64,000 nucleotides of DNA from Tritrichomonas musculus. Its lineage: Eukaryota > Parabasalia > Tritrichomonadida > Tritrichomonadidae. A program made the position numbers and the translations under genes. The notes beneath the pieces are model-generated. The model was not told the origin of the DNA. It saw nothing but the letters and a program-made list of their open reading frames with translations, and searched no databases. The stretch spans positions 62,001 to 126,000 of the forward strand of contig JAPFFF010000047.1 in the NCBI GenBank assembly GCA_039105265.1, read 5' to 3'. This document shows positions 49,703 through 59,054 of this stretch, piece by piece; the first letter of the stretch is position 1, and each line of letters starts with the position of its first letter.

Positions 49703-51832
49703 TCAGTACTTCGGAAGCCTCTTTCTGTGCTCATCGACGAGCCTGGCGACTTCCTTTACTTCTGAGTCGGACAGGTCGACAGTTTTGAATCTATCCTTCA
49801 CCAACAAGTCGATTATATCATCGAAGCTTGGCCTGTCCTTCGCCCTGAAGCTCCAGCACATGTCAATAATTTTTCGTGAAAGTGAAGTGAAGTCATCTGG
49901 TATTTTTGCCTTCTTGCCGTTACCGACTTGGACCACGCTTATTCGTGGTAGTTCACCACCACTTAGCATGAAGTACATTAGGACACCAAATGCGTAAACG
50001 TCCACTTTTTCATCGTAATCTTCTTCATTCAAAAGTTCCGGTGCCATGAATTTTTGTGTGCCGACATTTAAGGTCATTGACTCGTCTGGCGTCATCAACT
50101 TGGCTATGCCGAAGTCACTGATCTTGATTGTACCGTCGGAAGCGATGAGGATGTTGGAGGGCTTGAGATCGCGATGGATAATTTTCCTGAAGTGGACAAA
50201 CTTCATCCCTTCGGCAATCTGGTAGATGGAGAACGCAATGAAGATTTTTGTGGCACTTTTTGAGTTGATTTTGTCCTCCATGTTTTCTGGACAGAATTCA
50301 AATATTATGCTTGGAGGACGGCGGCTGTCGCTGAGGAAGATGCCATACGTCTTGATAATGTTGATGTGCTCGAGGTGATTGATCAGTTCGTACTCGGAAA
50401 TGAAGTGCTGGAAGCTCTTCGTGCTTCCCTTTTTAACGTTCATTTCCTTCATTGCGAAGATGACCTTCTTGAACACTTTGTAAACTTGGCCGCCGCCGCC
50501 GCCGCCGATCTTGTCGATGATCTCGTAGTCAGAGATGCTTGACGAGTCGAGGATTTGAATGGGCTTGTTCGCAGGCGGTTTTTCAGAGCCAGAAGACGAA
50601 CGTTTGAGATCGTCGTTTTCTCGACGAAGGGAAGCGTTTTCTGCCTTCAGACGAGCGTTCTCTTCTTCGAGGTCTTTCAAGCGATCGTCTGGCGCTTTGG
50701 ATGCTTTTTCTGGCGCTTTTACGGTCATGTTTGGCGTGTTTGGCGGTGGCTCGCATGAGGCAAAGACAACTGATGTATCGCATCCCGCAATGCAGAACGT
50801 GGCACCACTCGTGATCGTCGTCTCAACGGGCTCATGAGTTATGTTTTTGCTTGGTCCGCTGCTGACAAGTAGGTTACCACAAAGATTTCTTCCACACGCG
50901 AGGATCTTCCCTTCTGCAGCAATGAAGAGCGAGTGCCAACTGCCGGCGGCTGCAGAGATGATTTTGTGAGGCTTCAGTGATAAAATTTCTGTGAATTCTG
51001 CTCTTGATGATCGTCCCTCACCGAGTCCCAGCTGGCCACAGATATTTGATCCACGCCCAAAGACGCGTCCTGACCTGCAAACGGCGATGCAGTTATCTCC
51101 AATGCCTGACACTTCGGCGACTTCTTCACCACCAAATCCAGAAACTTTTTCAAAAGCCAAGTCAGGCACACCAGACAGGAAAACGCTGCCTCTGGAGCCG
51201 GCAACAGCAATGAACGAGCTGCAGCATGCGACGCTGACAGCCTTCTCACCGCCGGGAAGGACAAAGCTTGCAATCGGCGAAGAGCCACGATCAAAAACCG
51301 TTTCTGTTATAACAAATATTTCACCTTCTGCGCCAACTGCAGCTGCAGTTCGATAGCCGCCAAAAAGATGGATTGGATTATGGCCATTCATGTTCAGAAA
51401 AAGTGGTTTGCCAGAATTTTTATTTCTATAAAAAAGTACAAGCTGATTATTTCTTTCACTTTCGCTTGAAACAAGGTACAATGTGTAATCATAGCCACAG
51501 ACAGCTGATATAAATTGGCATTTTCGGCCTTTAGGGTCAAAAAGTGTGATTTCTTGTTCTTTTCTGATGATTTCCTTTTTGAGGGTATCGATAATTTGTC
51601 CTCCTTCATTGGACCCTATTGCAAATGCTCGGTGATCTTTGGTAATCCAGACAGAGTGATCGCCTAAGTTTGAAAATGATAACAATGAAGAAATGGTGAG
51701 ATTCGAATTGCAAGGAGGAAAAATATATTGATACCCACCAGTACTCTTGGCATTTGATTTTTCTCCAAGTCTGTTATCATCATTATATCCAGCAACTAAC
51801 ATGATAAGTTTTAAATTTTTGAAAAATGACAT
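49703..51832 (-). CDS. RCC1-like repeat protein fused to a TKL kinase
   Basis: The 709-residue protein starts at ATG 51832. Residues about 1-360 hold RCC1-type beta-propeller repeats (VFGRGSNICGQLGLGEGRSS, ILACGRNLCGNLL). A coiled coil follows at about 385-415 (LKDLEEENARLKAENASLRR), then a TKL kinase at about 435-690. The kinase has a glycine-rich loop with an expanded run (GGGGGGQVYK), the ATP lysine in FAMKEM, HRDLKPSN, SDFGIA, MAPELL and RPSFDD, so all catalytic motifs are present. RCC1-kinase fusions are typical of trichomonads; the RCC1 part probably binds a partner rather than exchanging Ran nucleotides. G+C and codon use rise strongly in this gene compared with its flanks. Confidence 0.9.
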   Translation of the reverse strand: MSFFKNLKLIMLVAGYNDDNRLGEKSNAKSTGGYQYIFPPCNSNLTISSLLSFSNLGDHSVWITKDHRAFAIGSNEGGQIIDTLKKEIIRKEQEITLFDPKGRKCQFISAVCGYDYTLYLVSSESERNNQLVLFYRNKNSGKPLFLNMNGHNPIHLFGGYRTAAAVGAEGEIFVITETVFDRGSSPIASFVLPGGEKAVSVACCSSFIAVAGSRGSVFLSGVPDLAFEKVSGFGGEEVAEVSGIGDNCIAVCRSGRVFGRGSNICGQLGLGEGRSSRAEFTEILSLKPHKIISAAAGSWHSLFIAAEGKILACGRNLCGNLLVSSGPSKNITHEPVETTITSGATFCIAGCDTSVVFASCEPPPNTPNMTVKAPEKASKAPDDRLKDLEEENARLKAENASLRRENDDLKRSSSGSEKPPANKPIQILDSSSISDYEIIDKIGGGGGGQVYKVFKKVIFAMKEMNVKKGSTKSFQHFISEYELINHLEHINIIKTYGIFLSDSRRPPSIIFEFCPENMEDKINSKSATKIFIAFSIYQIAEGMKFVHFRKIIHRDLKPSNILIASDGTIKISDFGIAKLMTPDESMTLNVGTQKFMAPELLNEEDYDEKVDVYAFGVLMYFMLSGGELPRISVVQVGNGKKAKIPDDFTSLSRKIIDMCWSFRAKDRPSFDDIIDLLVKDRFKTVDLSDSEVKEVARLVDEHRKRLPKY

Positions 51833-51921
51833 GTTATATGAAAATGTTATTTATAAAAAATGACATATAAAATAATCAAAATAAATTTTATTCAAATTTA
51901 AAATACTTGGTGAGAAAATAT

Positions 51922-52515
51922 TCATTTTTTAACATCCGACAATCCCAAAACTAATTTCAGGATCTCTTCTTTATTGTCTCGAAGATAGATCAAAATTTGT
52001 TGACTGTATTTAGCATATTCTTTAAAATATAAATCAATCATACGATACTGGTCTCTAGTCATTTTCTTAAAATTAAAATGAGCGCAAATATTATTATGGA
52101 TGCCCCTGACCAGTTTCTTATCAAACTTTTTTTTTGATGTAAACATCTGGTAAAAATTGTCTTTAAAATCTTGCTGATTATCAGAAAGGCGAACCTTCGT
52201 TTTTGAGGATCTACATGTCGATCCTCTAAAGGAGCATTCCTTTAAGATAATGGGATTTTGCTGACTTTTATCAGAATTACTGGAATTGCTTGAAGAACTA
52301 GGAAGAACCTGGTCAGGGGCAATTGTTGTATTGTCATTATTTAATAAAGAACTTTGTACGAAATAATTAACTTCATTTTCTCCATTGTTGAAATCAAGAT
52401 GAAAATCATACAAGTCTTGATAATTATCATCAGAGCTGAAAGGATCATAATTATATGACTTTTCATCATCAAAAAAACTATCTGGATCAACCGAATTTGG
52501 ACCTGAATCAATCAT
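51922..52515 (-). CDS. Uncharacterised trichomonad protein
   Basis: The 197-residue protein starts at ATG 52515. The first half is acidic and disordered (DSFFDDEKSYNYDPFSSDDN, then a Ser/Asn run). The second half looks folded and helical: FKDNFYQMFTSKKKF, VRGIHNNICAHFNFKKMTRD, YRMIDLYFKEYAKYSQQILI. No known family was recognised. The acidic-then-basic layout would suit a DNA-binding or transcription factor, which is only a guess. It lies 90 bp upstream of the RCC1-kinase gene on the same strand. Confidence 0.5.
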   Translation of the reverse strand: MIDSGPNSVDPDSFFDDEKSYNYDPFSSDDNYQDLYDFHLDFNNGENEVNYFVQSSLLNNDNTTIAPDQVLPSSSSNSSNSDKSQQNPIILKECSFRGSTCRSSKTKVRLSDNQQDFKDNFYQMFTSKKKFDKKLVRGIHNNICAHFNFKKMTRDQYRMIDLYFKEYAKYSQQILIYLRDNKEEILKLVLGLSDVKK

Positions 52516-53054
52516 TCGTATTTGAACCTAAAAAAAAATGAAGTAAAAAAATTTCATTCAATATATATATTACATTCATAAATAAATATTATTTACATTT
52601 CCCGTGTTTTTATTTAAACAAAATAAAAACATGCATGCAAAAATTTGTGGCACAATTTTTCAAAAAAAATTTTTAAAATTTTGAAAACGTATTTAAATTT
52701 TGAATGTCATGTTATTCCTTAACTTGTCATAGAAATCTTAGAAAAATAAATATAAAGCTAGTGCGTTATCAAATACTGCGCACAGTATTTAATCATTAAT
52801 ATAATAACTCTCCAGTTATTGAGACACTAACAATATTTTATTTTCAAGTTTTATATTATATTAAAATTTTTTATTTAATTTTAGTTTCATCTTCATAAAA
52901 CCAATGAAGTAATGTACAATTTCTTCAATTCTTGAATAAATTAGAAAAGATAATACTTTTATTACATAATTATGAAAAAATCACGAATATTTTTCAAATA
53001 AAATTAATCATATTCATTTTAATAATACTTTACTATTAAAAATAACGAACAAAA
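52516..53054. other. AT-rich intergenic DNA with a small hairpin
   Basis: AAATACTGCGCACAGTATTT at 52771-52790 forms an 8-bp stem with a 4-nt loop, followed by AATAACTCTCCAGTTATT, a second small stem. No RNA family is recognised. Confidence 0.4.
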
Positions 53055-53099
53055 TTGGAAGATCAAGCACATTATGAAAAGTACTTATTTGAATCATTC

Positions 53100-53393
53100 A
53101 TGCAACATTATAACAATACTTCAAATTATATTGAAAACAACTTATTATACGCAATAATAAATAATGAAGAATTTTTTTTTCAAATAGTTGCCATTTTGAA
53201 AAATGATCTTCATTGCTACAATTTTTTTTATTTCTCATTAGCTTCAATTGGAGAAAAGAATTTCAATAATTTCTTAACTTTATCATATTTAGCAGTTCTT
53301 TTTTCAAATATTTCATTTGGAGATATTCTATCCCATGTTAATAATACCGAAAATGATGCCTTAGATAAGAAAACCAAATTTATTAAAATATGA
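53100..53393 (+). CDS. Hypothetical protein, possibly a relic
   Basis: From ATG 53100 the frame gives 97 residues; 15 open codons lie upstream without an ATG. The sequence is hydrophobic in the middle (CYNFFYFSLASIGEKNFNNF) and Asn-rich. The layout recalls the start of BTB/ankyrin-type trichomonad proteins (short helices, ENNLLYAIINNEEFF) but is too short to assign. It may be the remaining N-terminus of a lost gene. Confidence 0.3.
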   Translation: MQHYNNTSNYIENNLLYAIINNEEFFFQIVAILKNDLHCYNFFYFSLASIGEKNFNNFLTLSYLAVLFSNISFGDILSHVNNTENDALDKKTKFIKI

Positions 53394-53775
53394 TATTTCC
53401 ATAATAAGCTTATTCCAATTTATTTTTTAAAAGAAAGCAGTAATTAAATAAAGATATTTTTTACTCTTTTAGATTATAAATGAAATTTAAAAATTAATGC
53501 TATATTTCTGTTCTTTGAGCATTAAATTAAGTTTTTTTTTATTTTCAATGAAAACAATTTCAATCATAAAAATATGATTTATATTTATAAATTTATATTT
53601 ACATTATATTGATTAGAATTAATTTAAATAAATAAATAAAAGCAAAATATAGAAGATTTAATTAATAAAAATTGATATACTATACAAATATAATTTTTTT
53701 ATTTAATTGAAATAATTGAATAAATTATTTATCGGCATCGCGGATTATGTAAATTATTTTCAAATCATTTTAACA
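53394..53775. other. AT-rich intergenic DNA
   Basis: Nothing recognised. Confidence 0.5.
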
Positions 53776-54663
53776 ATGTTTGAACTCAAGCAAGTTACAG
53801 ACAATGTATATTACATAGAAAGTCCTGCAAAAATTGGACTTGTCAAAATAAATGACCAAGATGTTGTTTTAATTGACACAGGAAATGATAAAGATGCGGG
53901 AAGAAAAGTCCGTAAAATTTTAGACGAAAAAAAGTGGAATTTAAAAGCAATATATAATACTCATTCACATGCAGATCATGTTGGAGGAAACAATTACCTT
54001 CAGAATCAAACACACTGTCATATTTACATCCCTGAAGTAGAAGCTGATTTTACTAGGCATCCAATTCTTGAGCCATCATTTGTGTATGGCGGTTATCCAT
54101 CCAAAGAATTACGCCATAAATTTATTATGGCAAAAGAAAGCAATGCTGAAGAATTAACACCAAAAAATCTCCCAAAAGGATGGTCAACAATTCCAATTCC
54201 TGGGCATTATTTCAATATGGTTGCCTATCGTACCGTTGATAATATTATATTTTTGGCTGACTGCTTAATTGGCAAAGAAATCTTAGATAAATATAAAATA
54301 ACTTTTGTTTATGATGTAAAAAGTTATTTGAGCACACTTGAAATGATTAAAACATTAAAAGCTGATCTTTTTATTCCATCTCACGCAGAACCTACAAAAG
54401 ATATCACTGAACTTGCACAAATTAATATTGACCAAACTTTAAAGATTGCTAACGACATTTTAACAATATGCAATGAACCTAACACTTTTGAATCAATACA
54501 GAAAAAATTATTTGACATGTATCAATTAAAATTAACAATAGATCAATCATTACCTTGTGGATGCACAATACGTTCTTATCTTTCATGGCTAGTAGATGAG
54601 AAAAAATTGGATAGATATGTTGATGATAACTTAATACTTTATCGAGTTTCTCAAAAAAGTTAA
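53776..54663 (+). CDS. Metallo-beta-lactamase-fold hydrolase
   Basis: The 295-residue protein starts at ATG 53776; the frame is open for 20 more codons upstream, but without an ATG. It has the full metal-binding set of the family: HSHADH at 63-68, His in PGHYFN, Asp in LADCLIGK and His in PSHAEP. There is no signal peptide. Family members hydrolyse thioesters, phosphodiesters or lactams; the C-terminal helical part (about 215-295, IANDILTICNEPNTFESIQK) resembles bacterial MBL hydrolases of unknown substrate. A laterally acquired bacterial-type gene is likely. Neighbours give no hint of the substrate. Confidence 0.88.
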   Translation: MFELKQVTDNVYYIESPAKIGLVKINDQDVVLIDTGNDKDAGRKVRKILDEKKWNLKAIYNTHSHADHVGGNNYLQNQTHCHIYIPEVEADFTRHPILEPSFVYGGYPSKELRHKFIMAKESNAEELTPKNLPKGWSTIPIPGHYFNMVAYRTVDNIIFLADCLIGKEILDKYKITFVYDVKSYLSTLEMIKTLKADLFIPSHAEPTKDITELAQINIDQTLKIANDILTICNEPNTFESIQKKLFDMYQLKLTIDQSLPCGCTIRSYLSWLVDEKKLDRYVDDNLILYRVSQKS

Positions 54664-55208
54664 AATATTGTTAAATAAATGGCTTATGAATCAATAATTA
54701 TATTAAAATATATTTATAATAACTTATGAATCAGATATCATATTAAATTCATATTAATAAATCGTTCGCTTAATTGCACATTAATAAAAAGAATGTTAGA
54801 AGTGGGTATCGCACACATTCCAAAAGCGAGGAACAGTGCTTCTGAATTACTTCTTTTTGATTCTAAAATGTGATTTTCAATGTATAGGCCTTTATTTTTT
54901 TAAATAATATTTTTATTTTCTTCTAACCGCTTCTATAATTCTAAATATTCAAAATTTCTGGGAAATAAATAACTTTTTCATATTAAATTTGTGTCAACTT
55001 TTCAAACTTTCGGCCACAATTTTTTTTAATATAAAATACAAAATATCTAAAAATTGAGAAATTTTAAATTTCCAATTATTATAAAATTGAAATGGTTATC
55101 AATATTAATAATGTAAATAAAAATTAATATTTTTTAAAAATCTTATTTAGTGCCTGTTTTTTGGATTGTGTAAAACTTGGATAAATTCGAAAATTTCAAA
55201 ATTGTTAA
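54664..55208. other. Intergenic DNA with a GC-richer patch
   Basis: Positions about 54790-54860 (GTGGGTATCGCACACATTCC, then AGCGAGGAACAGTGCTTCT) are more mixed in base composition than the flanks and could hold a small RNA, but no known fold fits. The rest is AT-rich. Confidence 0.35.
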
Positions 55209-58200
55209 ATGTCTTCTGAAAGCACCATTCCTGATATCAATCGCTACAAAATAATGAGTAAGATTGGAGAAGGAGGTTTTAGCAGCGTTTATCGAGTCAA
55301 AGATTTAGAGACATCCAAATATTATGCTGCAAAAATAGCCAATTTTATGGTTGATGAAGACACACAAGAATCTACCGAAGCCCATTTACTCTTTCGAGAA
55401 GTTAATTTAATGTCTTTACTAAATCATCCAGCAATTCTCAAATTTATCGGATATTATCAAACAAATTTTGAAAATGATCCAGTTCCTACAATTATCGTTG
55501 AACTAGCCGCAAATGGATCACTTCGGGACATTATTGAAGCTGAACTTTCAGGCCTTTCTCCAAAAGATTGGGATGATACAAAAAAACTTATTAATATTTA
55601 CGGAATTGCTTCAGGGATGGCATATTTACACGCCAACAAAGTTATTCATCGCGACCTGAAGCCAGATAACATTTTAGTTGATTCCTATTTACATCCGAAG
55701 ATATCAGATTTTGGTCTTTCAAAATTAACAGATTTTCTCTCAGTCAGTATGAATTTCCAATCACAAAAAGGACTCAAAGGTACCCCAATTTACATGGCCC
55801 CAGAAATTTATGCCAATGAAGAGTATTCAACAGCGAGTGACGTTTACGCATTCGCCTTCATTGTGTACGAGATAATGACCGGCCAAGAACCGTTCAAAAA
55901 TCATTCAATTATGCAAATTATGAACAAGGTCACCAAAGAAGGAGCTCGGCCGCAAATAGGAGACGACTTGCCTGACGCTTACAGAGAACTCATTGAAACT
56001 TGCTGGGCACAGGAACCAAATGAAAGGCCGTCTTTCGACACAATCGTAGAATCACTGAAAACCAACGAAGAGTTCATTACTGAGCTGACTGATGAAAACG
56101 AGTTTTATGATTATGTCGACTTTATTGATAATTATAAAACAACTTTCGATTTCTCTAAACGTGCTATTTGCTTCGCTGACTTCATTAAGGTGCACGGAAG
56201 AAACAAGGATGTCAAAGCTGTCAATTTGAAGAATATTGAAGATTTTGATGAGATAAACAAACAAGAGAATCAACCAGATGATGATAACCAACAAGACCAG
56301 ATAAGCAACCAAAACCAACAAAATCAACTAAATAATCAAAACCAACAAAATCAACTAAATAATCAAAACCAACAAAATCAACTAAATAATCAAAACCAAC
56401 AAAATCAACCAAATAATCAAAACCAACAAAATCAACTAAATAATCAAACCCAACAAAATCAACTAAATAATCAAACCCAACAAAATCAACCAAGCAACCA
56501 AAACCAACAAAATCAAATAAAAAATCAAAATCAGCAAAATCAACAAAATAATCAACAAAATCAGCAAAGCAACCAAAACCAACAAAATCAACAAAGCAAT
56601 CAAGACCAGAAAAACAAACAAAAACAACTAAATAATCAAAACCAACAAAGCAAGAAAGACCAGCTTAATCCACAAAGCAACCAAAATCAACAGAACATGA
56701 AAGACCAACAAAATCAACCAAGCAAGAAAGACCAGCAATCCAAACATGATAAGCCAAATAAAAAAGAAGGCAAGCACGACAAAAATGAAAAAGAAGAAAG
56801 TAAAGGGAAAGGCAAAGAAAGCAACGCTAGCTCATCTACATCCAAAAATGATCAGGAAACACCCAGCAAAAGAATCCCAAAGATATATCCAATGGACGAC
56901 TTCCAACTGCTCGGCAAAGAATGCCAGGCGCTTGTCCTAGATGCGAACGATGACGGCGAGAAGCAGTTCATAGTGGCCAAATCACTAATTGAAGGCAAGA
57001 ATGGCTTTCCACAGAACAGCAACCTCGGGCTTGAGTACGTGCGGCAATCCAACAAGCGAAAGTGCCTCAACACGAAGTTGTACTCCATTAAAATGCTCAT
57101 CAAAGGCGACGTAATGTCACAAGACCTCGATCAAGCTCGAAGATACATATCGACACTTGATGCGAGCAAAGAGTTACGTGTTTACTTGCTGAATGGTTTG
57201 ATCAGCCTAGAAGAAGAGAAGCATTCAGAAGCAGCCAGATATTTCAAGGAAGGAGCAGACAAAGGGTGCGTTGAATGCATGTACAAGTATGCAAAGATGC
57301 TCTTCTTAGGAGAAAGAATTAAGCGAAACATAAACGAAGCCGTTAAATATTTCAAAGCATCTTCAAAACAAGGATACGAGAAAAGCAATCATTTTCTTTC
57401 TCAATTAGCAATTTTCAACACCATTAAAGAATTTGCTAAACTAAAAGCTGACACACAATTCTTCTTCATTAAAAACAATGTAAAAGTTTTGATGAACAGC
57501 AGTACAAAGCATCTAGAAAATGTCGAATTCAGTATATTAAAATTCAAGCCTGATAAAACAGAAAAACTTTTTGTTAACAAAGATATTAAATCAGCTGATT
57601 TCATTAAGATTTTGGGCAAATATAATGATGTCTTTATTGAGATCGATTACACATCTGATCAATTCAATGCAATGCTTGAACTTGTTCTTAAGTTGCAAGC
57701 TAAAAAAGTTAAAAACCTTAAAATTGGAATAGTTTTCTCTTCATTTGATAAGAAGATGACGAAATCATGCTTCAGCAAGGAGATTTCGTATCATGTGATT
57801 GACCCATCTGTTGAGTCGATACCTTCATCAGCATTCAGAGGATGCACCTTGATGACAAAGTTAATGATTCCATACTCAGTCACATCAATTGGCGACAATG
57901 CATTCGAAGGCTGCCAATCATTGAAGCAACTTGTGATTCCATCATCAGTTACATCGATAGGAAACAATGCTTTTAGACTGTGCTCGTCATTGGCAGACAT
58001 AACAATCCATTCCAAGATCAAGTCGATTGGCGATAATGCTTTTGAAGGCCGCCAATCTTTGACTCAGATTTCGATTCCTTCGTCGGTTATGACAATTGGA
58101 AACAACGCATTTAAAGGATGCTCTTCATTGGCCAAAGTTTCTGTTCCTTCTTCTTTAGTGTCAGTAGGAGAGTCTTGCTTCAAAGACTGTTCATCATTGC

Positions 58201-58829
58201 TACAAATTTCAATTCCTGCCACCGTCACAAGAATTGGAAAATCTGCTTTTGAAGGATGCAGTTCATTGAGGCAAGCAAAGATTCCTTCTTCATTGCCCGA
58301 TATCAAAGAATCTTTGTTTAGCGGATGCAATTCATTGGCCCAGATTGAAATACCTTCATCGGCCAAATCAATCGGTGACTCTGCTTTTGTCGGATGCTCC
58401 TCATTGAAGCAAATAAAAGTTCCTTCTTCAGTGACACACATTGGGAATTATGCATTCAGAAAATGCATTTCATTGGCACAAATAAGTCTTCCTTCTTCTG
58501 TCACTTTTATTGGATCTTATGCATTGAGTGGCTGCTCATCTCTGAAACAAATAGTGATTCCTCCTTACGTGAATGAAATAAGTGAGTCTTGCTTCAATGG
58601 ATGCTCCCAGTTGGCAAGCGTACTAATGCCTGTTTCATTAAAGTCAATTGGCAGATACGCTTTCAAAGCATGCACTTCTTTGAAGGAAATTAAAATCCCA
58701 TCGTCTGTCACTGAAATTGGTTCTTTTGCTTTTGAAGGATGCACTTCACTCACAGAAATATCAATTCCTTCTCATTTGCTGAAAAGTTCAATAGGAATTG
58801 GTCAAAATGTCAAAGTGAAAAAGACATGA
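55209..58829 (+). CDS. TKL kinase with Asn/Gln-rich, Sel1 and BspA-LRR regions
   Basis: The 1206-residue protein joins four parts. Residues 13-290 are a complete TKL kinase (GEGGFSSVYR 20-29, Lys42, HRDLKPDN from His147, DFG at 167-169, MAPEI, RPSFDTI). Residues about 355-530 are an extreme Asn/Gln tract of NNQNQQNQ units that grades into a Lys/Glu/Ser-rich stretch. Residues about 640-740 are Sel1-like helical repeats (AARYFKEGADKGCVECMYKY, AVKYFKASSKQGYEKSNHFL). Residues about 860-1190 are about 14 BspA/TpLRR units (SIGDNAFEGCQSLKQLVIPS). All catalytic residues are kept, and it is not secreted. The Asn/Gln tract is prion-like and might drive assembly. The broken gene at 27995-29697 has a similar kinase-LRR order. 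G+C is clearly higher from about 56850 on. Confidence 0.92.
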   Translation: MSSESTIPDINRYKIMSKIGEGGFSSVYRVKDLETSKYYAAKIANFMVDEDTQESTEAHLLFREVNLMSLLNHPAILKFIGYYQTNFENDPVPTIIVELAANGSLRDIIEAELSGLSPKDWDDTKKLINIYGIASGMAYLHANKVIHRDLKPDNILVDSYLHPKISDFGLSKLTDFLSVSMNFQSQKGLKGTPIYMAPEIYANEEYSTASDVYAFAFIVYEIMTGQEPFKNHSIMQIMNKVTKEGARPQIGDDLPDAYRELIETCWAQEPNERPSFDTIVESLKTNEEFITELTDENEFYDYVDFIDNYKTTFDFSKRAICFADFIKVHGRNKDVKAVNLKNIEDFDEINKQENQPDDDNQQDQISNQNQQNQLNNQNQQNQLNNQNQQNQLNNQNQQNQPNNQNQQNQLNNQTQQNQLNNQTQQNQPSNQNQQNQIKNQNQQNQQNNQQNQQSNQNQQNQQSNQDQKNKQKQLNNQNQQSKKDQLNPQSNQNQQNMKDQQNQPSKKDQQSKHDKPNKKEGKHDKNEKEESKGKGKESNASSSTSKNDQETPSKRIPKIYPMDDFQLLGKECQALVLDANDDGEKQFIVAKSLIEGKNGFPQNSNLGLEYVRQSNKRKCLNTKLYSIKMLIKGDVMSQDLDQARRYISTLDASKELRVYLLNGLISLEEEKHSEAARYFKEGADKGCVECMYKYAKMLFLGERIKRNINEAVKYFKASSKQGYEKSNHFLSQLAIFNTIKEFAKLKADTQFFFIKNNVKVLMNSSTKHLENVEFSILKFKPDKTEKLFVNKDIKSADFIKILGKYNDVFIEIDYTSDQFNAMLELVLKLQAKKVKNLKIGIVFSSFDKKMTKSCFSKEISYHVIDPSVESIPSSAFRGCTLMTKLMIPYSVTSIGDNAFEGCQSLKQLVIPSSVTSIGNNAFRLCSSLADITIHSKIKSIGDNAFEGRQSLTQISIPSSVMTIGNNAFKGCSSLAKVSVPSSLVSVGESCFKDCSSLLQISIPATVTRIGKSAFEGCSSLRQAKIPSSLPDIKESLFSGCNSLAQIEIPSSAKSIGDSAFVGCSSLKQIKVPSSVTHIGNYAFRKCISLAQISLPSSVTFIGSYALSGCSSLKQIVIPPYVNEISESCFNGCSQLASVLMPVSLKSIGRYAFKACTSLKEIKIPSSVTEIGSFAFEGCTSLTEISIPSHLLKSSIGIGQNVKVKKT
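56280..56730 (+). repeat. Asn/Gln-coding tandem repeat
   Basis: Degenerate 27-30-bp units such as AATAATCAAAACCAACAAAA code for NNQNQQNQL in frame. About ten near-identical copies lie at 56310-56500, then they diverge. Unlike the 29-bp array at 31671, the unit keeps the reading frame. Confidence 0.85.
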
Positions 58830-59054
58830 TCTAACTTTTTTTCTAATTACACGAAAGTTTATTAAATTTAGTATTATTTTAGATTAAAAATAAAATTATA
58901 ATTTTGTTTTATGCTCAAAACATTCTAGAATATAATAATAATACTAGTAATCATTTTATTTATATGAACATCTGAAATATTTCTTCTTTTTTTTCGAAAA
59001 ATGTTGAAAATACAAAAAATTATTTTTATATTTATTTGTTTTTATTGAAAAAAA

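Noticed and set aside
56221-56493. Minus-strand frame with DYLVDFVGF repeats
   Set aside because: Antisense of the Asn/Gln tract.
57791-58753. Minus-strand frames opposite the LRR part of the kinase gene
   Set aside because: Same shadow effect as above.
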